Source of the DNA: an uncultured Tateyamaria sp.
GTDB lineage: Bacteria; Pseudomonadota; Alphaproteobacteria; Rhodobacterales; Rhodobacteraceae
Reading direction: 5' to 3'
Length of the DNA stretch: 64,000 bases
Assembly (NCBI RefSeq): GCF_947503465.1
Contig: NZ_CANNDN010000001.1
Coordinates: 682,001-746,000 of the forward strand
Below are positions 9,029-18,420 of this stretch, one piece after another; the stretch's first letter is position 1, and each line of letters opens with the position of its first letter. The notes below the pieces were generated by a model. The model was not told where the DNA came from and did no database searches. It worked only from the letters and a program-made list of their open reading frames with translations. Both the position numbers and the translations under genes were made by a program.

Positions 9029-10257
9029 GCAAAGCGCTGCAGGTCATCCGCATCGATGGCCTGCCAAATTTCGTCGGCCCGTGCGCCCACAAGCGCGCGG
9101 GCCTTTGCGTGGATGCGGGCCTGACGGACCTCAAAGGAAAGCGGCGCATCGAGGTCATGGGATTGTGCAACGCCGTCCACAACCACCCGCGCCTGCATTT
9201 CGGTCAGGCCCTTGTCCGCAATGACGTGCACCCTGCCCCGCCACGCCACCAGGTCCGCATCCTGTGCGCGCGCATCCGAAAACGCGGCGATATCGCCGGT
9301 GTCGTAACCATAAGCGGCCATCGCCAACACATGCGCATACGAAAACTTCGCCCCCAGCCCGGTGTCGGGGGCGGGCTGGTTGCACACGCTCATCCAACGC
9401 GGATGGGTGTGGACCACGACCTGTCTTGCATCGCGCAGCGGCACGTCCCGCACCGCTTCGAGCGTGGCATGCAGCCCGTGACAACAGGCGTGAAACTTGT
9501 GACTGACCACCCCCATACGCCAGGCAAAGGGCACGTTTGCCCCTGCCCCGTGATGGGTTTCGCCAAACCCCAGCGGACCGGCCAGACCATCCTGGGATGA
9601 CGTCATGCCGGACCGGGCCCACATCGCCGCCTCGACACCCGTGCGGGCCGCCAGCCCTGCATTCAGCGGCTTGCCCATGGTTCCGAATTGCGACTTGAGA
9701 CCGGACGCCATGGTCGCACACAGACCCAAGGCATGCCGCGTCTGGTCCGGATCAAGCGCCAAAAGCCGTGCCGCCGCAACCGTCGCGCCGAACGCACCGG
9801 CGGTCGCCGTCTGGTGAAATCCGATCTGGTAGTGCCCGCGCCCAAGCCACAGGCCCATGGCAACGGACGCCTCTGCCCCGACCAGGGCGGCATCCACCAT
9901 GTCGGCCAGGCCCACGGCGCGCATCTGCGCCACCGCCAGCGCCGCCGGAATCACAGCCACCGAAGGGTGCCCGATATGCGCAAAATGCGTGTCATCGTAA
10001 TCCAGGGCGTGGGACAGGGTGCCATTGACCAGTGCCGCATCGGCCACCGCGCCGATATGCCCGTCAAACCGCGTGGCCGGCCCGGGGGATGTGAATGTTG
10101 CGGCCCAGGCGCCAAATCCGCCCTCTTGGTGCCCTGCCATGCCACAGGCCGCCCAGTCCAGAACACACAAACGCATCACATCGTGCACGTCCCGAGGCGG
10201 CACGGCGCGCGCATAGTCCAGCAACAGCGCGGTGATATCCAGAGGTTCCTGTTTCAC
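9010..10257 (-). CDS. MmgE/PrpD family protein
   Basis: 415 aa. The family includes 2-methylcitrate dehydratase (PrpD) and cis-aconitate/itaconate-type enzymes. Visible family blocks are LDWAACGMAG, the conserved HALDYDDTH motif, HPSVAVIPAALA, and HKFHACCHGLHATLEA in the second half. No prpB, prpC or other methylcitrate genes lie nearby, so the substrate cannot be named. I chose the GTG at 10255-10257 because GGGAGGAAAGAT lies directly upstream; the frame stays open to 10452 only as a shadow of the neighbouring gene. The 3' end overlaps amtB tail-to-tail. Confidence 0.85.
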   Translation of the reverse strand: MKQEPLDITALLLDYARAVPPRDVHDVMRLCVLDWAACGMAGHQEGGFGAWAATFTSPGPATRFDGHIGAVADAALVNGTLSHALDYDDTHFAHIGHPSVAVIPAALAVAQMRAVGLADMVDAALVGAEASVAMGLWLGRGHYQIGFHQTATAGAFGATVAAARLLALDPDQTRHALGLCATMASGLKSQFGTMGKPLNAGLAARTGVEAAMWARSGMTSSQDGLAGPLGFGETHHGAGANVPFAWRMGVVSHKFHACCHGLHATLEAVRDVPLRDARQVVVHTHPRWMSVCNQPAPDTGLGAKFSYAHVLAMAAYGYDTGDIAAFSDARAQDADLVAWRGRVHVIADKGLTEMQARVVVDGVAQSHDLDAPLSFEVRQARIHAKARALVGARADEIWQAIDADDLQRFAQLLTS

Positions 10258-10297
10258 ATCTTTCCTCCCCGAGGGGCCGGGTCGGACCAGGCCGCCG

Positions 10298-10741
10298 CTA
10301 TCCGTACAGGTCCGCCGCCCGCCGTTCAAACGCGCGCACGATACGCTGCATCGCCTCGTTGAAGACGACGCCGATAATCCCTTGCAAGATCGCGTTCTTG
10401 AACTCGAAATCCACGAAAAACGACACGTTGCATCCGCCCGTTGTGTCCTCAAAGCCCCAATTGGACTTCATGTACCGGAACGGGCCATCCAGATATTCGG
10501 TGTCGATCTTGTGCGCATCGGGGTGCAGCACCACGCGGGACCCGAACCGTTCCCGAAAGACCTTGAAGCTGATCACAAGGTCCGCTTCCATCACCTGGGC
10601 ATCGCCCTTGGGGGTCACCTTGCGCACGCGGGCGGCGGCGCACCAGGGCAGGAATTGCGGGTAACTTCCGACATCTGCGACCAGATCATACATCTGCTGG
10701 GCCGTGTACGGCAGGAAGCGGGTTTCGGAATGGGTCGGCAT
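10298..10741 (-). CDS. COQ10/RatA-family SRPBCC protein
   Basis: 147 aa START/SRPBCC lipid-binding fold. [34 protein letters not shown] is the typical start of the family. Members are annotated either as ubiquinone-binding COQ10 homologues or as RatA-type ribosome-association toxins; in alphaproteobacteria the COQ10 role is the more likely, but the sequence alone does not settle it. The downstream PrpD gene begins about 40 bases beyond its stop and could be co-transcribed. Divergent from hpt across a 73-base gap. Confidence 0.85.
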   Translation of the reverse strand: MPTHSETRFLPYTAQQMYDLVADVGSYPQFLPWCAAARVRKVTPKGDAQVMEADLVISFKVFRERFGSRVVLHPDAHKIDTEYLDGPFRYMKSNWGFEDTTGGCNVSFFVDFEFKNAILQGIIGVVFNEAMQRIVRAFERRAADLYG

Positions 10742-10814
10742 TGAGGTAGGTACGGCCTTGGCAAGTGTTTGCAGGGATGTGTCGCGGTTGCGGCGCGAAA
10801 TCAAGGGGATGACC

Positions 10815-11351
10815 ATGTCAGAGCGGCCATATGTCATAGATCAGATGATTTCGGCCAAGGCGATTGCCGCCCGGATCGAGGCCCTGTGCCGCGAGATCCA
10901 GTCCGAATTTGCAGGCACGGACAAGCTGGTGGTCGTGGGTCTGCTGCGTGGATCCTTTGTGTTCATTGCGGATCTGGTGCGCGAGCTGGACCTGCCGATC
11001 GAGGTCGACTTTCTTGAGGCGTCATCTTATGGCGACGGGATGGAGAGCAGCCGGGAAGTGCGTATTCTCAAGGACTTGCGCGGCGCAATTGAAGGGCGCG
11101 ACGTTCTGGTGGTCGAGGATATCGTCGATACCGGGTTCACCATGCATCACGTCATCCGCCTGCTGAAGGGGCGCAATCCGGCCAAGCTGCGGACCATTGC
11201 CCTGCTGGACAAGCCCAGCCGGCGCGAGGTGGACGTCAAGGCCGATTGGACCGGGTTCGAGATTCCGGATGAATTTGTCGTGGGCTACGGGATCGACTAT
11301 GCGCAGCGCAATCGCAACCTGCCCTTTATCGGCAAGGTCCGGTTCACTTGA
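10815..11351 (+). CDS. hpt: Hypoxanthine phosphoribosyltransferase
   Basis: Purine salvage enzyme that makes IMP (and often GMP) from the base and PRPP; 178 aa, cytosolic. The PRPP-binding motif [13 protein letters not shown], the [17 protein letters not shown] loop, and [11 protein letters not shown] and [20 protein letters not shown] near the end are diagnostic. Two ATGs compete: 10815 has AAGGGG six bases upstream, while 10809 directly abuts that sequence, so 10815 is preferred. The 3' end overlaps the next convergent gene by eight bases. Confidence 0.95.
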   Translation: MSERPYVIDQMISAKAIAARIEALCREIQSEFAGTDKLVVVGLLRGSFVFIADLVRELDLPIEVDFLEASSYGDGMESSREVRILKDLRGAIEGRDVLVVEDIVDTGFTMHHVIRLLKGRNPAKLRTIALLDKPSRREVDVKADWTGFEIPDEFVVGYGIDYAQRNRNLPFIGKVRFT

Positions 11352-11553
11352 ACAGGCGCACCTTGCCTTTTTTCTGCACGCGCCCGTCAACAAGGACGTC
11401 CGACCGCGCATAGCGTGTCGGTTCGTCCCGCGACGCGGCGGCGAGGGCATCCATCGCGTCCTGCAAATGTGCAATCGCCACTTCGTGCACCCGCGGGTCA
11501 AGCCCGTCGATCAGTGTCTGAAGCTTTTGGATGGTGCTGTTCGGGTTCGTCAT
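11344..11553 (-). CDS. Small conserved hypothetical protein (69 aa)
   Basis: 69 aa, no membrane segment, mostly helical ([30 protein letters not shown]) with a basic tail [12 protein letters not shown] do not recognise the family. A ribosome site (GGGGAG, nine bases before the ATG) and a promoter-like sequence further upstream support it as a real gene. It ends within the 3' end of the convergent hpt gene. Confidence 0.6.
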   Translation of the reverse strand: MTNPNSTIQKLQTLIDGLDPRVHEVAIAHLQDAMDALAAASRDEPTRYARSDVLVDGRVQKKGKVRLFK

Positions 11554-11587
11554 GGGGCTACACTCCCCGTGTCTGTCCCGCCTTTCG

Positions 11588-11617
11588 TGTATGTGAGCCG
11601 TACGGTCAGCATGTCAA
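11588..11617 (-). promoter_or_regulatory. Putative promoter with overlapping palindrome
   Basis: On the minus strand TTGACA (11612-11617) is followed after 18 bases by CATACA (11588-11593), pointing at the 69-aa gene. The -35 hexamer is one arm of TGTCAA-N6-TTGACA (11612-11629), a possible operator. Otherwise I see nothing in the 231-base gap 11554-11784. Confidence 0.4.
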
Positions 11618-11784
11618 GGTCAATTGACACATCTTTAGGTGGTATCTTATTGTTTTTACACACGATTTACGGTACTCACGTGGCGCTTTCAACGTAGGAG
11701 ACGTGTCTGGTGCGGTGCCTTGTTCGATGAAAACCCAGCCAAATCAGGGATATCCGGGTTGCATGTGCGGACCCGGATCGGGGA

Positions 11785-12732
11785 TCAGGCGAATTTCGCC
11801 CGACGTGCGTCACGCAGTCGCGCGAAATCCTCGCCCGCGTGGTAGGATGACCGGGTGAGCGGTGTGGCGGAGACCATCAAGAAGCCCTTGCCATAGGCCG
11901 CTTTTTCGTAGGAGGCGAATTCGTCGGGATGCACGAAGCGGTCCACACGGTGGTGTTTCGGCGTGGGTTGCAGGTACTGGCCGATGGTCAGGAAATCGAT
12001 GTCGGCGGCGCGCATGTCTTCCATGACCTGGATCACCGATTGCCGGTCTTCGCCCAGTCCCACCATGATGCCTGATTTGGTGAACAATGTCGGGTCCAGT
12101 TCCTTGACCCGCTGCAACAGGCGCAGGGAATGGAAATACCGCGCGCCCGGGCGCACTTCGGGATAGAGCCCCGGCACGGTTTCAAGGTTATGGTTGAACA
12201 CGTCGGGTCGTGCTTCGACCACCACCTCCAGTACGGACGGGTCACAGCGGATGAAATCCGGCGTCAGGATCTCGATCGTGGTGTCGGGGCTGCGGTGCCG
12301 GATCGCCCGGATGGTCTGGGCAAAGTGATCAGCGCCCCCATCTTCGATGTCGTCGCGGTCTACCGAAGTGATGACGACGTGGTTCAGCCCCAGCTTTTCG
12401 ACAGCGTGGGCCACGCGGCCCGGTTCGAACGCGTCCAAGGCCTCGGGCGGTTTGCCGGTGGCGATGTTGCAGAAGGTGCAGGCGCGAGTACAAACCTCGC
12501 CCATGATCATCATGGTGGCGTGTCCCTGGCTCCAGCATTCGCCGACATTGGGGCAGCCCGCCTCTTCGCAGACGGTGACAAGGCCATTGTCCCGCATGAT
12601 CTTGTGCGTGTCCTTGTAGCCCTGGCTGACAGGCGCCTTGACCCTGATCCAGTCCGGTTTCTTCGGCTGTGGATTGTCGGGGCGCCGCGCTTTTTCAGGG
12701 TGCCGCTGCTCGGGTATCTTCAGGTCGCGCAT
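11785..12732 (-). CDS. lipA: Lipoyl synthase
   Basis: Radical SAM enzyme inserting two sulfurs into octanoyl-protein; 315 aa. Two iron-sulfur clusters are visible: the auxiliary [12 protein letters not shown] and the radical-SAM [12 protein letters not shown] (Cx3Cx2C). [20 protein letters not shown] and [11 protein letters not shown] are standard family blocks, and the protein ends with the usual [13 protein letters not shown] region. The ATG at 12732 is preferred; a GTG one codon earlier is possible. The ribosome site is weak. Confidence 0.97.
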   Translation of the reverse strand: MRDLKIPEQRHPEKARRPDNPQPKKPDWIRVKAPVSQGYKDTHKIMRDNGLVTVCEEAGCPNVGECWSQGHATMMIMGEVCTRACTFCNIATGKPPEALDAFEPGRVAHAVEKLGLNHVVITSVDRDDIEDGGADHFAQTIRAIRHRSPDTTIEILTPDFIRCDPSVLEVVVEARPDVFNHNLETVPGLYPEVRPGARYFHSLRLLQRVKELDPTLFTKSGIMVGLGEDRQSVIQVMEDMRAADIDFLTIGQYLQPTPKHHRVDRFVHPDEFASYEKAAYGKGFLMVSATPLTRSSYHAGEDFARLRDARRAKFA

Positions 12733-12814
12733 CACGTCTCTGCCAAATGGTTCAGCGTTAAACTTGTTTGTAACATAGGTGACGCCAGGGAAAACACCAC
12801 GCGGCGCATGGCCG

Positions 12815-13255
12815 CTATGCAGCGTGGCGCGCGCGCCACCATGCGCCGACGCTCCAATGGTCGCGGTGGATCATCAGGATCAGCGCGATCATGGCCGCCA
12901 GCACAGCCAGGTCGATCACCTGATTGCGGTGGATGGGAAACCCCCGGTCATTCAGCGCAAAGGGGTCCAGGAACCCGTCCCATCGGCGCAACACGGTAAA
13001 GAAATGCATGACCGCCAGGGCGGGATAGCTGACCCAGCGCAGGGCGCCCACCGCCACCAGGGCACAGATCAAGATCTGGACACCAGCCACTGCGTAGATG
13101 GTCCAGAACTCAAGCGTCACCCCGTCAAAGTGACGCGCCAGGCCCTGATATTGCTTGGGTGTGATGATCTTGTGTGCGGCCCACAGAAAGATGAACCACG
13201 CCAGTCCCAGGCGCAGAACGCACAGCGCAAACGCGTCCCGGTTGTGATGTGTCAT
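12815..13255 (-). CDS. DoxX-like small membrane protein
   Basis: 146 aa with four hydrophobic segments (about residues 8-26, 47-68, 72-90, 112-130), resembling the DoxX/SURF4-like four-helix membrane family. [22 protein letters not shown] resembles the first helix of that family. The start [17 protein letters not shown] has GGGGGA a few bases upstream. Role unknown; it lies upstream of lipA on the same strand with an 82-base gap, so co-transcription is possible but unproved. Confidence 0.6.
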   Translation of the reverse strand: MTHHNRDAFALCVLRLGLAWFIFLWAAHKIITPKQYQGLARHFDGVTLEFWTIYAVAGVQILICALVAVGALRWVSYPALAVMHFFTVLRRWDGFLDPFALNDRGFPIHRNQVIDLAVLAAMIALILMIHRDHWSVGAWWRARHAA

Positions 13256-13336
13256 GTGCCGTCCCCCTTGCGCCCATCTGGCCCCGGGCATGCCCGGAGG
13301 CGCGGCGCATGCCAAGTCACCTTTTGCGGAGCGGGC

Positions 13337-13373
13337 AAAAAAATGGCGCTGCGGGGAGGAACGCAGCGCCATT
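13337..13373 (-). terminator. Rho-independent terminator after the DUF6456 gene
   Basis: Perfect 12-base stem AATGGCGCTGCG / CGCAGCGCCATT with an eight-base loop. On the minus strand it is followed by a run of T (the A run at 13337-13343). It lies just past the stop of the minus-strand gene at 13390. Confidence 0.85.
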
Positions 13374-13389
13374 CAAAGACACCGGAAGG

Positions 13390-14529
13390 TCAGCCGATCA
13401 GGCCGCCCCCGGGTCCCGTTGTTTCGTCGTAATGCTGCTTGAGCCGCATCAGCGCGATGCGCAACACGATCTTGCCGGAACGCGCAGACCAGCCAAGCCG
13501 CTTTTCGGCGCTTTCGAGCCCTTCGAGGTAGCAGCAGCAGCGCAGCACCACATCCGACAATCCCGGCCCCAGATCACGCAGCGCCGCGGCAACACGCGCA
13601 CGGGCCGCGTCGGGCCCGTTGCCCACGCCACTGTCCATGGCAAAACCGCCGCGCCCGCCGCCGGTCAGGAACCGGTCCCAGTTCTGCGCCACTCGCGGGC
13701 CCATCTGGGCCAGTTCAAAGTCTTCGCGCAGCCGTTCGCCCGCCGTGACCAGATCATCGTTCAGGAAGGGTTGTCCGCCCTTGTCCCGCCGACGCGCAAG
13801 CGCGGTCAAAGGCGATTCCGCCAGGTTGTAGCGCACCTTGCGCGGTTGACCGGTATCAGTGTCGCGCACCGTGCGTTCGCCCCACTGGCGATGTTGATCG
13901 GCAAAGGGGGTCGCCGCCTCGGCAAGGCCCGGCTGCGTCTCCTCGACCTCGCCCATCATCGCGGCCAGTGCCGTACGGCCCGCCGGGGTGATCTTGTAGC
14001 GTGTGATGCGGCCCGTTTGTTCGGCGCCAATCCAGTCCTGCAACGCCATCGCCTCGGCCACCTTGCGGTCCACCACGGCGGTGCGCGTGCTGCTGCCCGT
14101 GGCGCCGTCGCGCACAACAACCGCCTTTTCCATATCGACGGCGACCGCCAGAACGGCCCCCGTTTCGCACAAACGGCGCAGTATGCGCACCGAATCCTGG
14201 GTCATCCTGATGGCGTCTGGACCGTGGTTCTGGGCAAAGGCATGTTGCATGTCCGGGTCTTCCTTTCTGGGCTGAGCGGCAGCCGACGAACGGGAACGAC
14301 CCAGGGATGCGCCCAGTTTGCGCAACACGCCATCCACAAGCGGATCGTCGCGGCGCGTTTCGAATCGCCTGATCTGACGCAGCACGGTCGAGGCGTGACA
14401 GCCCGATTTGCGGGCCAGTTCACGGATCGGAAGACCCGCTTCGGTATGGGCAAGGTAGTGTACGGCCGCGTCCGGAACCCAATCAGGCAGGTTCAGGTCC
14501 GTGGCGCAGAGTGCATCGCTTGTGCGCAT
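13390..14529 (-). CDS. DUF6456 / helix-turn-helix domain protein
   Basis: 379 aa. The N-terminal part carries a helix-turn-helix-like segment (LPIRELARKSGCHASTVLRQIRRFE, residues 33-57). The C-terminal part matches the Rhodobacterales DUF6456 region: KVRYNLAESPLTALARRRD, FLNDDLVTAGERLREDFELAQMGPRVAQNWDRF and a CCCYLEGLESAEKRLGWS block. Probably a DNA-binding regulator, but targets are unknown. The start has AAGGA upstream. It is divergent from the DUF6477 gene, a pairing I associate with this order, and the shared upstream region holds two DnaA-box-like sites. Confidence 0.75.
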   Translation of the reverse strand: MRTSDALCATDLNLPDWVPDAAVHYLAHTEAGLPIRELARKSGCHASTVLRQIRRFETRRDDPLVDGVLRKLGASLGRSRSSAAAQPRKEDPDMQHAFAQNHGPDAIRMTQDSVRILRRLCETGAVLAVAVDMEKAVVVRDGATGSSTRTAVVDRKVAEAMALQDWIGAEQTGRITRYKITPAGRTALAAMMGEVEETQPGLAEAATPFADQHRQWGERTVRDTDTGQPRKVRYNLAESPLTALARRRDKGGQPFLNDDLVTAGERLREDFELAQMGPRVAQNWDRFLTGGGRGGFAMDSGVGNGPDAARARVAAALRDLGPGLSDVVLRCCCYLEGLESAEKRLGWSARSGKIVLRIALMRLKQHYDETTGPGGGLIG

Positions 14530-14587
14530 AGTCGGTGTCCGTCCTTCTTCCCCTTCGGGTCCCCGGCGTCATCATGTCCGCACCGGG

Positions 14588-14608
14588 TTATCCACAAAAT
14601 TACCCACA
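14588..14608 (+). promoter_or_regulatory. Two tandem DnaA-box-like sites
   Basis: TTATCCACA (14588-14596) is a perfect consensus DnaA box, and TTACCCACA (14600-14608) differs at one base. They are 12 bases apart start to start, in the 273-base region between the DUF6456 and DUF6477 genes. A GTTAAC (CtrA half-site-like) sits near 14638. The two sites suggest cell-cycle-linked control of the DUF6456 gene; this is inference. Confidence 0.4.
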
Positions 14609-14802
14609 CAACCTAAAGCTGCATTGATTACCGGATCGTTAACATTCGTCGTATTCCGCAGCATTGTTTCTAAATGATAAACAGTTGCTAAACGAACGTG
14701 CGGGCACCGTTCAGGGCACGCAACACCCGCTCAGGTTGTGCAATGGTCACCGAGATGTCGCCCGATGGGGATCGGGTCACGGCACCGACAAGGAGACCGG
14801 AA

Positions 14803-15102
14803 ATGCAAGATATACTGACAATGCTGAGCGCCCTGCGCCGACCACGCCTGTTGATGCGCGCCGCCCGAATCGGTGCCGAGGATTACCGCCGCAGCGCGCA
14901 CCTGCCGCGTTTGCTGGGCTACGGCCAGCTGCCGCGGCACGGGGCGGCGCTGATGCGCCTCATGGAGATCGAGGGCGAATTGAACGCCCAGCGCATGAGC
15001 GACGATTCGTCCTACAGCCTGCTGCGCCATATCGACATTCTGATCGCCATCGTGGGCGAGGCGCGCATCCTGCGGGCCGCACAGGCCGAACCCGCGGCCT
15101 GA
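14803..15102 (+). CDS. DUF6477 family protein
   Basis: 99 aa small basic helical protein starting MQDILTMLSALRRPRLLMRAARIG, which matches the Rhodobacterales DUF6477 family as I know it. AGGAGACCGGAA precedes the ATG. No membrane segment is seen. Function unknown. It is divergent from DUF6456 and ends exactly one base before the convergent MttB-family stop codon. Confidence 0.7.
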   Translation: MQDILTMLSALRRPRLLMRAARIGAEDYRRSAHLPRLLGYGQLPRHGAALMRLMEIEGELNAQRMSDDSSYSLLRHIDILIAIVGEARILRAAQAEPAA

Positions 15103-16647
15103 TCACATGAAGCTGTCCGGTTCGGCGGCCTTTTTGCCGGCGACATAGGCGTCCAGTGCTTCGCGTATGGCCGGGTCCATGGCCGGTTGCTGGTAATCGC
15201 CCAGCAGCTTCCGGACCCGGTGCGCCGCCAATTCTGCCGTGTCCCGTGCGCCTTCGTCTTCCCAGGTCTCGAACGGTTTGTAATCCAGCAGATCGGACTT
15301 CCAGAATGCCTGTTTGAAATTCGCCTGCGTATGGGCGCACCCAAGGTAGTGCCCGCCCGGCCCCACCTCGCGGATGGCATCCATGGCTTGGGCGTTGTCG
15401 TCGATCTGGATGCCCGCAGCCAGGTGGTGCAGCGTACCCAGTTGATCGGCATCCATGACAAATTTCTCGTACGAGCTGACAAGCCCGCCCTCGAGCCATC
15501 CGCAGGAATGCAGCATGAAGTTCACACCGGCCAAGAGCCCCATGTTCAGCGAATTGGACGTCTCGTAGGCCGCCTGCGCGTCGGGCAGCTTCGAGCCGCA
15601 GAACGAGCCGGCGGACCGGTACGGCAGGCCCAGCCTTCGGGCCAGCTGCCCGGCGCCGTAGGTGATGTGCGCCGCTTCGGGTGTTCCGAAGGTGGGCGCG
15701 CCCGAGTTCATGTCGATCGACGTCACAAACGCCCCCATGATCACCGGCGCCCCGGCGCGGCACAGCTGGGAATAGGCGATGCCGGCCAACACTTCGGCCA
15801 GCACTTGGGTCAATGTCCCCGCGACCGACACGGGCGCCATGGCCCCGCCCACGATGAAGGGCGAGATGATGCAGGCCTGATTGGCCTGCGCATAGACTTC
15901 GAGCGCGCCCATCATCACATCATCGAACGTCATGGGCGAGTTGATGTTGATCAGCGAGGTCATGACCGTGTTGTCGCGGACAAAGTCCTTGCCAAACAGG
16001 ATCTCGGACATCTCGACCGAATCCCGCGCGCGGCTGGGTTCGGTCACCGATCCCATATAGGGTTTGTCAGACAGGGTCATATGCGCATGGAGCATGTCGA
16101 GGTGACGCTTGTTCACGGCCACGTCCGTGGGTTCGCACACGGTGCCGCCCGAATGGTGCAGCCACTTGGACATATAGCCCAGCTTCACGAAATTGCGGAA
16201 ATCCTCCATCGTGGCATAGCGGCGTCCACCATCGGCATCGCGCACGAAAGGCGGGCCATAGACGGGGGCGAGCACAAGGCTCTTTCCCCCCACCTCAACA
16301 GTGCGGGCCGGGTTGCGGGCGTGCTGGGTGTACGAGGACGGTGCCGTTTTACACAACGTGCGCGCCAGGCCGCGCGGAATGCGCACCCGCTCGCCATCGA
16401 CATCCGCACCGGCATCGCGCCACCGCTGAAGGGCGGCGGGATTGTCGGGAAAGTTCACCCCGATCTCTTCCAGAACCGTCTCTGCATTGTGCTCGATGAT
16501 CTCCAGCGCCTCTTCGGTCAGCACCTCGAAGTTGGGAATGTTGCGCTCGATGAAACGCACCGTCTCGAAGGACACCGCACTGCGTTCCGCACGCCGTGCG
16601 GCACCACCACCCCCGCGTCCCCGTCTGCGTGTCGCTGCTTCGGCCAT
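15103..16647 (-). CDS. Trimethylamine methyltransferase (MttB) superfamily protein, non-pyrrolysine type
   Basis: 514 aa, full length for the family. Members transfer a methyl group from quaternary or tertiary amines to a corrinoid protein. Conserved blocks are [21 protein letters not shown] near the start, the [23 protein letters not shown] region, [19 protein letters not shown] and [23 protein letters not shown]. No in-frame TAG occurs, so it does not encode pyrrolysine; such homologues include glycine-betaine methyltransferases. No corrinoid protein gene is adjacent, so the substrate is open. The N-terminus is very basic and Arg/Gly-rich ([17 protein letters not shown]), possibly a natural extension. 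Confidence 0.85.
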   Translation of the reverse strand: MAEAATRRRGRGGGGAARRAERSAVSFETVRFIERNIPNFEVLTEEALEIIEHNAETVLEEIGVNFPDNPAALQRWRDAGADVDGERVRIPRGLARTLCKTAPSSYTQHARNPARTVEVGGKSLVLAPVYGPPFVRDADGGRRYATMEDFRNFVKLGYMSKWLHHSGGTVCEPTDVAVNKRHLDMLHAHMTLSDKPYMGSVTEPSRARDSVEMSEILFGKDFVRDNTVMTSLININSPMTFDDVMMGALEVYAQANQACIISPFIVGGAMAPVSVAGTLTQVLAEVLAGIAYSQLCRAGAPVIMGAFVTSIDMNSGAPTFGTPEAAHITYGAGQLARRLGLPYRSAGSFCGSKLPDAQAAYETSNSLNMGLLAGVNFMLHSCGWLEGGLVSSYEKFVMDADQLGTLHHLAAGIQIDDNAQAMDAIREVGPGGHYLGCAHTQANFKQAFWKSDLLDYKPFETWEDEGARDTAELAAHRVRKLLGDYQQPAMDPAIREALDAYVAGKKAAEPDSFM

Positions 16648-16748
16648 GGCGCATCCCCCAGAATATCCTGTTTGCCCGTGTGATTACCGCATCGCAGCAC
16701 GCACCGCAGGCCCAGAGCGCCCCCCGAGGGAAAAAAGCGACATGCGGT

Positions 16749-16795
16749 CTTCTTCCGACGCAAAATACGACGGGGGTCTGGGGGCTGGCCCCCAG
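16749..16795 (+). repeat. Dispersed repeat, copy 1 (REP-like)
   Basis: Ends in the perfect inverted repeat CTGGGGGC-TG-GCCCCCAG (16778-16795), preceded by a CTTCTTC...AAAATAC...GGGGGT tract. A clearly related copy lies at 53407-53455. Here it sits in the 191-base gap between the divergent MttB-family gene and guaA. No promoter was recognised in the rest of that gap. Confidence 0.6.
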
Positions 16796-16838
16796 TCCGA
16801 CGCTTGCCAGCCCTCGTCCACGGGCCTATTGCACGCAC

Positions 16839-18413
16839 ATGACCGATCAGACCCACGACCGCCTTCTCATCATCGACTTCGGCAGCCAGGTGACGCAGCT
16901 GATTGCGCGCCGCCTGCGCGAGCTTGATGTCTATTGCGAAATCCACCCCTACCAGAACTTGACAGATGACAGTCTGCGCGACATGGCACCCAAGGCGGTG
17001 ATCCTGTCCGGCGGCCCCGACAGCGTGACGCGCGCGGGCTCCCCCCGGGCTCCGGATGCAGTATGGGACATGGGCGTTCCGGTCCTGGGCATCTGCTATG
17101 GTCAGCAGGCGATGATGCAGCAGCTGGGCGGCCAGGTGGACGGCGGCAAGATTTCCGGCGGTGGCGGCACGGCCGAGTTCGGACGCGCCTTCGTGACCCC
17201 CGAAGGTCAGCTTGATCTGCTGGACGGCTGGTTTGCCGATGGCCGCGAACAGGTCTGGATGAGCCATGGCGACCACGTGTCCAGGCTTGCACCGGGATTC
17301 GAGGTCTTTGGCACCTCCCCCAATGCGCCCTATGCGATCACCGCAGACACCAAGCGGCATTTCTACGCCGTGCAGTTTCACCCTGAAGTGCACCACACGC
17401 CCAAGGGGGCGATGCTGTACGAGAACTTCGTGCGGCTCGCCGGGTTCAAGGGCGATTGGACGATGGGCGCCTACCGTGAAGAGGCGGTAGAGCGTATCCG
17501 CGAAAAGGTTGGCGACAAGAAAGTGATCTGCGCGCTGTCGGGCGGTGTCGACAGTTCCGTTGCCGCGGCGCTGATACACGAGGCCGTGGGCGACCAACTG
17601 ACATGCGTCTTCGTGGACCATGGCCTCTTGCGCAAGGACGAGGCGCAGGAAGTCGTGGGCATGTTCCGCGACCACATGAACCTTTCGGTGATCCACGCGG
17701 ACGAGACAGAACTGTTCCTGGGCGCGTTGGAGGGGCAATCCGACCCCGAGACCAAGCGCAAGATCATCGGCCGCCTGTTCATCGATGTGTTCCAGAAATA
17801 CGCCGACCAGATCGAGGGGGCCGAATTCCTTGCCCAAGGCACGCTGTATCCCGACGTGATCGAAAGCGTGTCGTTCAGCGGCGGGCCGTCTGTCACGATC
17901 AAGTCCCACCACAACGTGGGCGGCCTGCCCGAGAAGATGGGTCTGAAACTGGTCGAACCGCTGCGCGAGTTGTTCAAGGACGAGGTGCGGGCGCTGGGAC
18001 GCGAATTGGGCCTGCCGGACCATTTCATCGGACGCCACCCGTTCCCCGGGCCGGGCCTTGCCATCCGCTGCCCCGGTGAAATCACCCGGGCCAAGCTGGA
18101 CATCCTGCGCGAGGCGGATGCCGTCTATATCGACCAGATCCGCAAACACGGGCTCTATGACGAGATCTGGCAGGCCTTTTGCGCGATCCTGCCCGTGCGG
18201 ACCGTGGGCGTGATGGGCGATGGTCGCACATATGATTATGCCTGTGCCTTGCGCGCCGTCACATCCGTCGACGGCATGACGGCGGATTACTATCCATTCA
18301 CCCATGACTTTCTGGGGGAAACAGCAACGCGCATCATCAATGAGGTACCGGGGATCAACCGGGTGACCTATGACATCACGTCCAAGCCTCCGGGCACCAT
18401 TGAATGGGAGTGA
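16839..18413 (+). CDS. guaA: GMP synthase (glutamine-hydrolysing)
   Basis: Last step of GMP synthesis: XMP, glutamine and ATP give GMP. 524 aa. An N-terminal class I glutamine amidotransferase domain carries the nucleophile Cys86 in GICYGQQ and the [10 protein letters not shown] motif. An ATP-pyrophosphatase domain has the P-loop [12 protein letters not shown]. The C-terminal dimerisation domain ends KPPGTIEWE, the usual terminus. The start is the ATG of [17 protein letters not shown]; the upstream open frame is not like GuaA and contains the repeat at 16749. Confidence 0.98.
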   Translation: MTDQTHDRLLIIDFGSQVTQLIARRLRELDVYCEIHPYQNLTDDSLRDMAPKAVILSGGPDSVTRAGSPRAPDAVWDMGVPVLGICYGQQAMMQQLGGQVDGGKISGGGGTAEFGRAFVTPEGQLDLLDGWFADGREQVWMSHGDHVSRLAPGFEVFGTSPNAPYAITADTKRHFYAVQFHPEVHHTPKGAMLYENFVRLAGFKGDWTMGAYREEAVERIREKVGDKKVICALSGGVDSSVAAALIHEAVGDQLTCVFVDHGLLRKDEAQEVVGMFRDHMNLSVIHADETELFLGALEGQSDPETKRKIIGRLFIDVFQKYADQIEGAEFLAQGTLYPDVIESVSFSGGPSVTIKSHHNVGGLPEKMGLKLVEPLRELFKDEVRALGRELGLPDHFIGRHPFPGPGLAIRCPGEITRAKLDILREADAVYIDQIRKHGLYDEIWQAFCAILPVRTVGVMGDGRTYDYACALRAVTSVDGMTADYYPFTHDFLGETATRIINEVPGINRVTYDITSKPPGTIEWE

Positions 18414-18420
18414 CAGGCCG

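Noticed and set aside
11630-11697. Short plus-strand frame MSRSIDTSLGGILLFLHT
   Set aside because: Only 28 codons from its ATG at 11611, without ribosome site or conservation evidence; treated as intergenic.
15103-16647. Pyrrolysine-containing MttB
   Set aside because: No in-frame TAG occurs within the gene and no Pyl-insertion genes are seen; it is the non-Pyl homologue type.
16518-18305. Long minus-strand frame opposite guaA
   Set aside because: guaA is unambiguous on the plus strand; the antisense frame has no recognisable domain.
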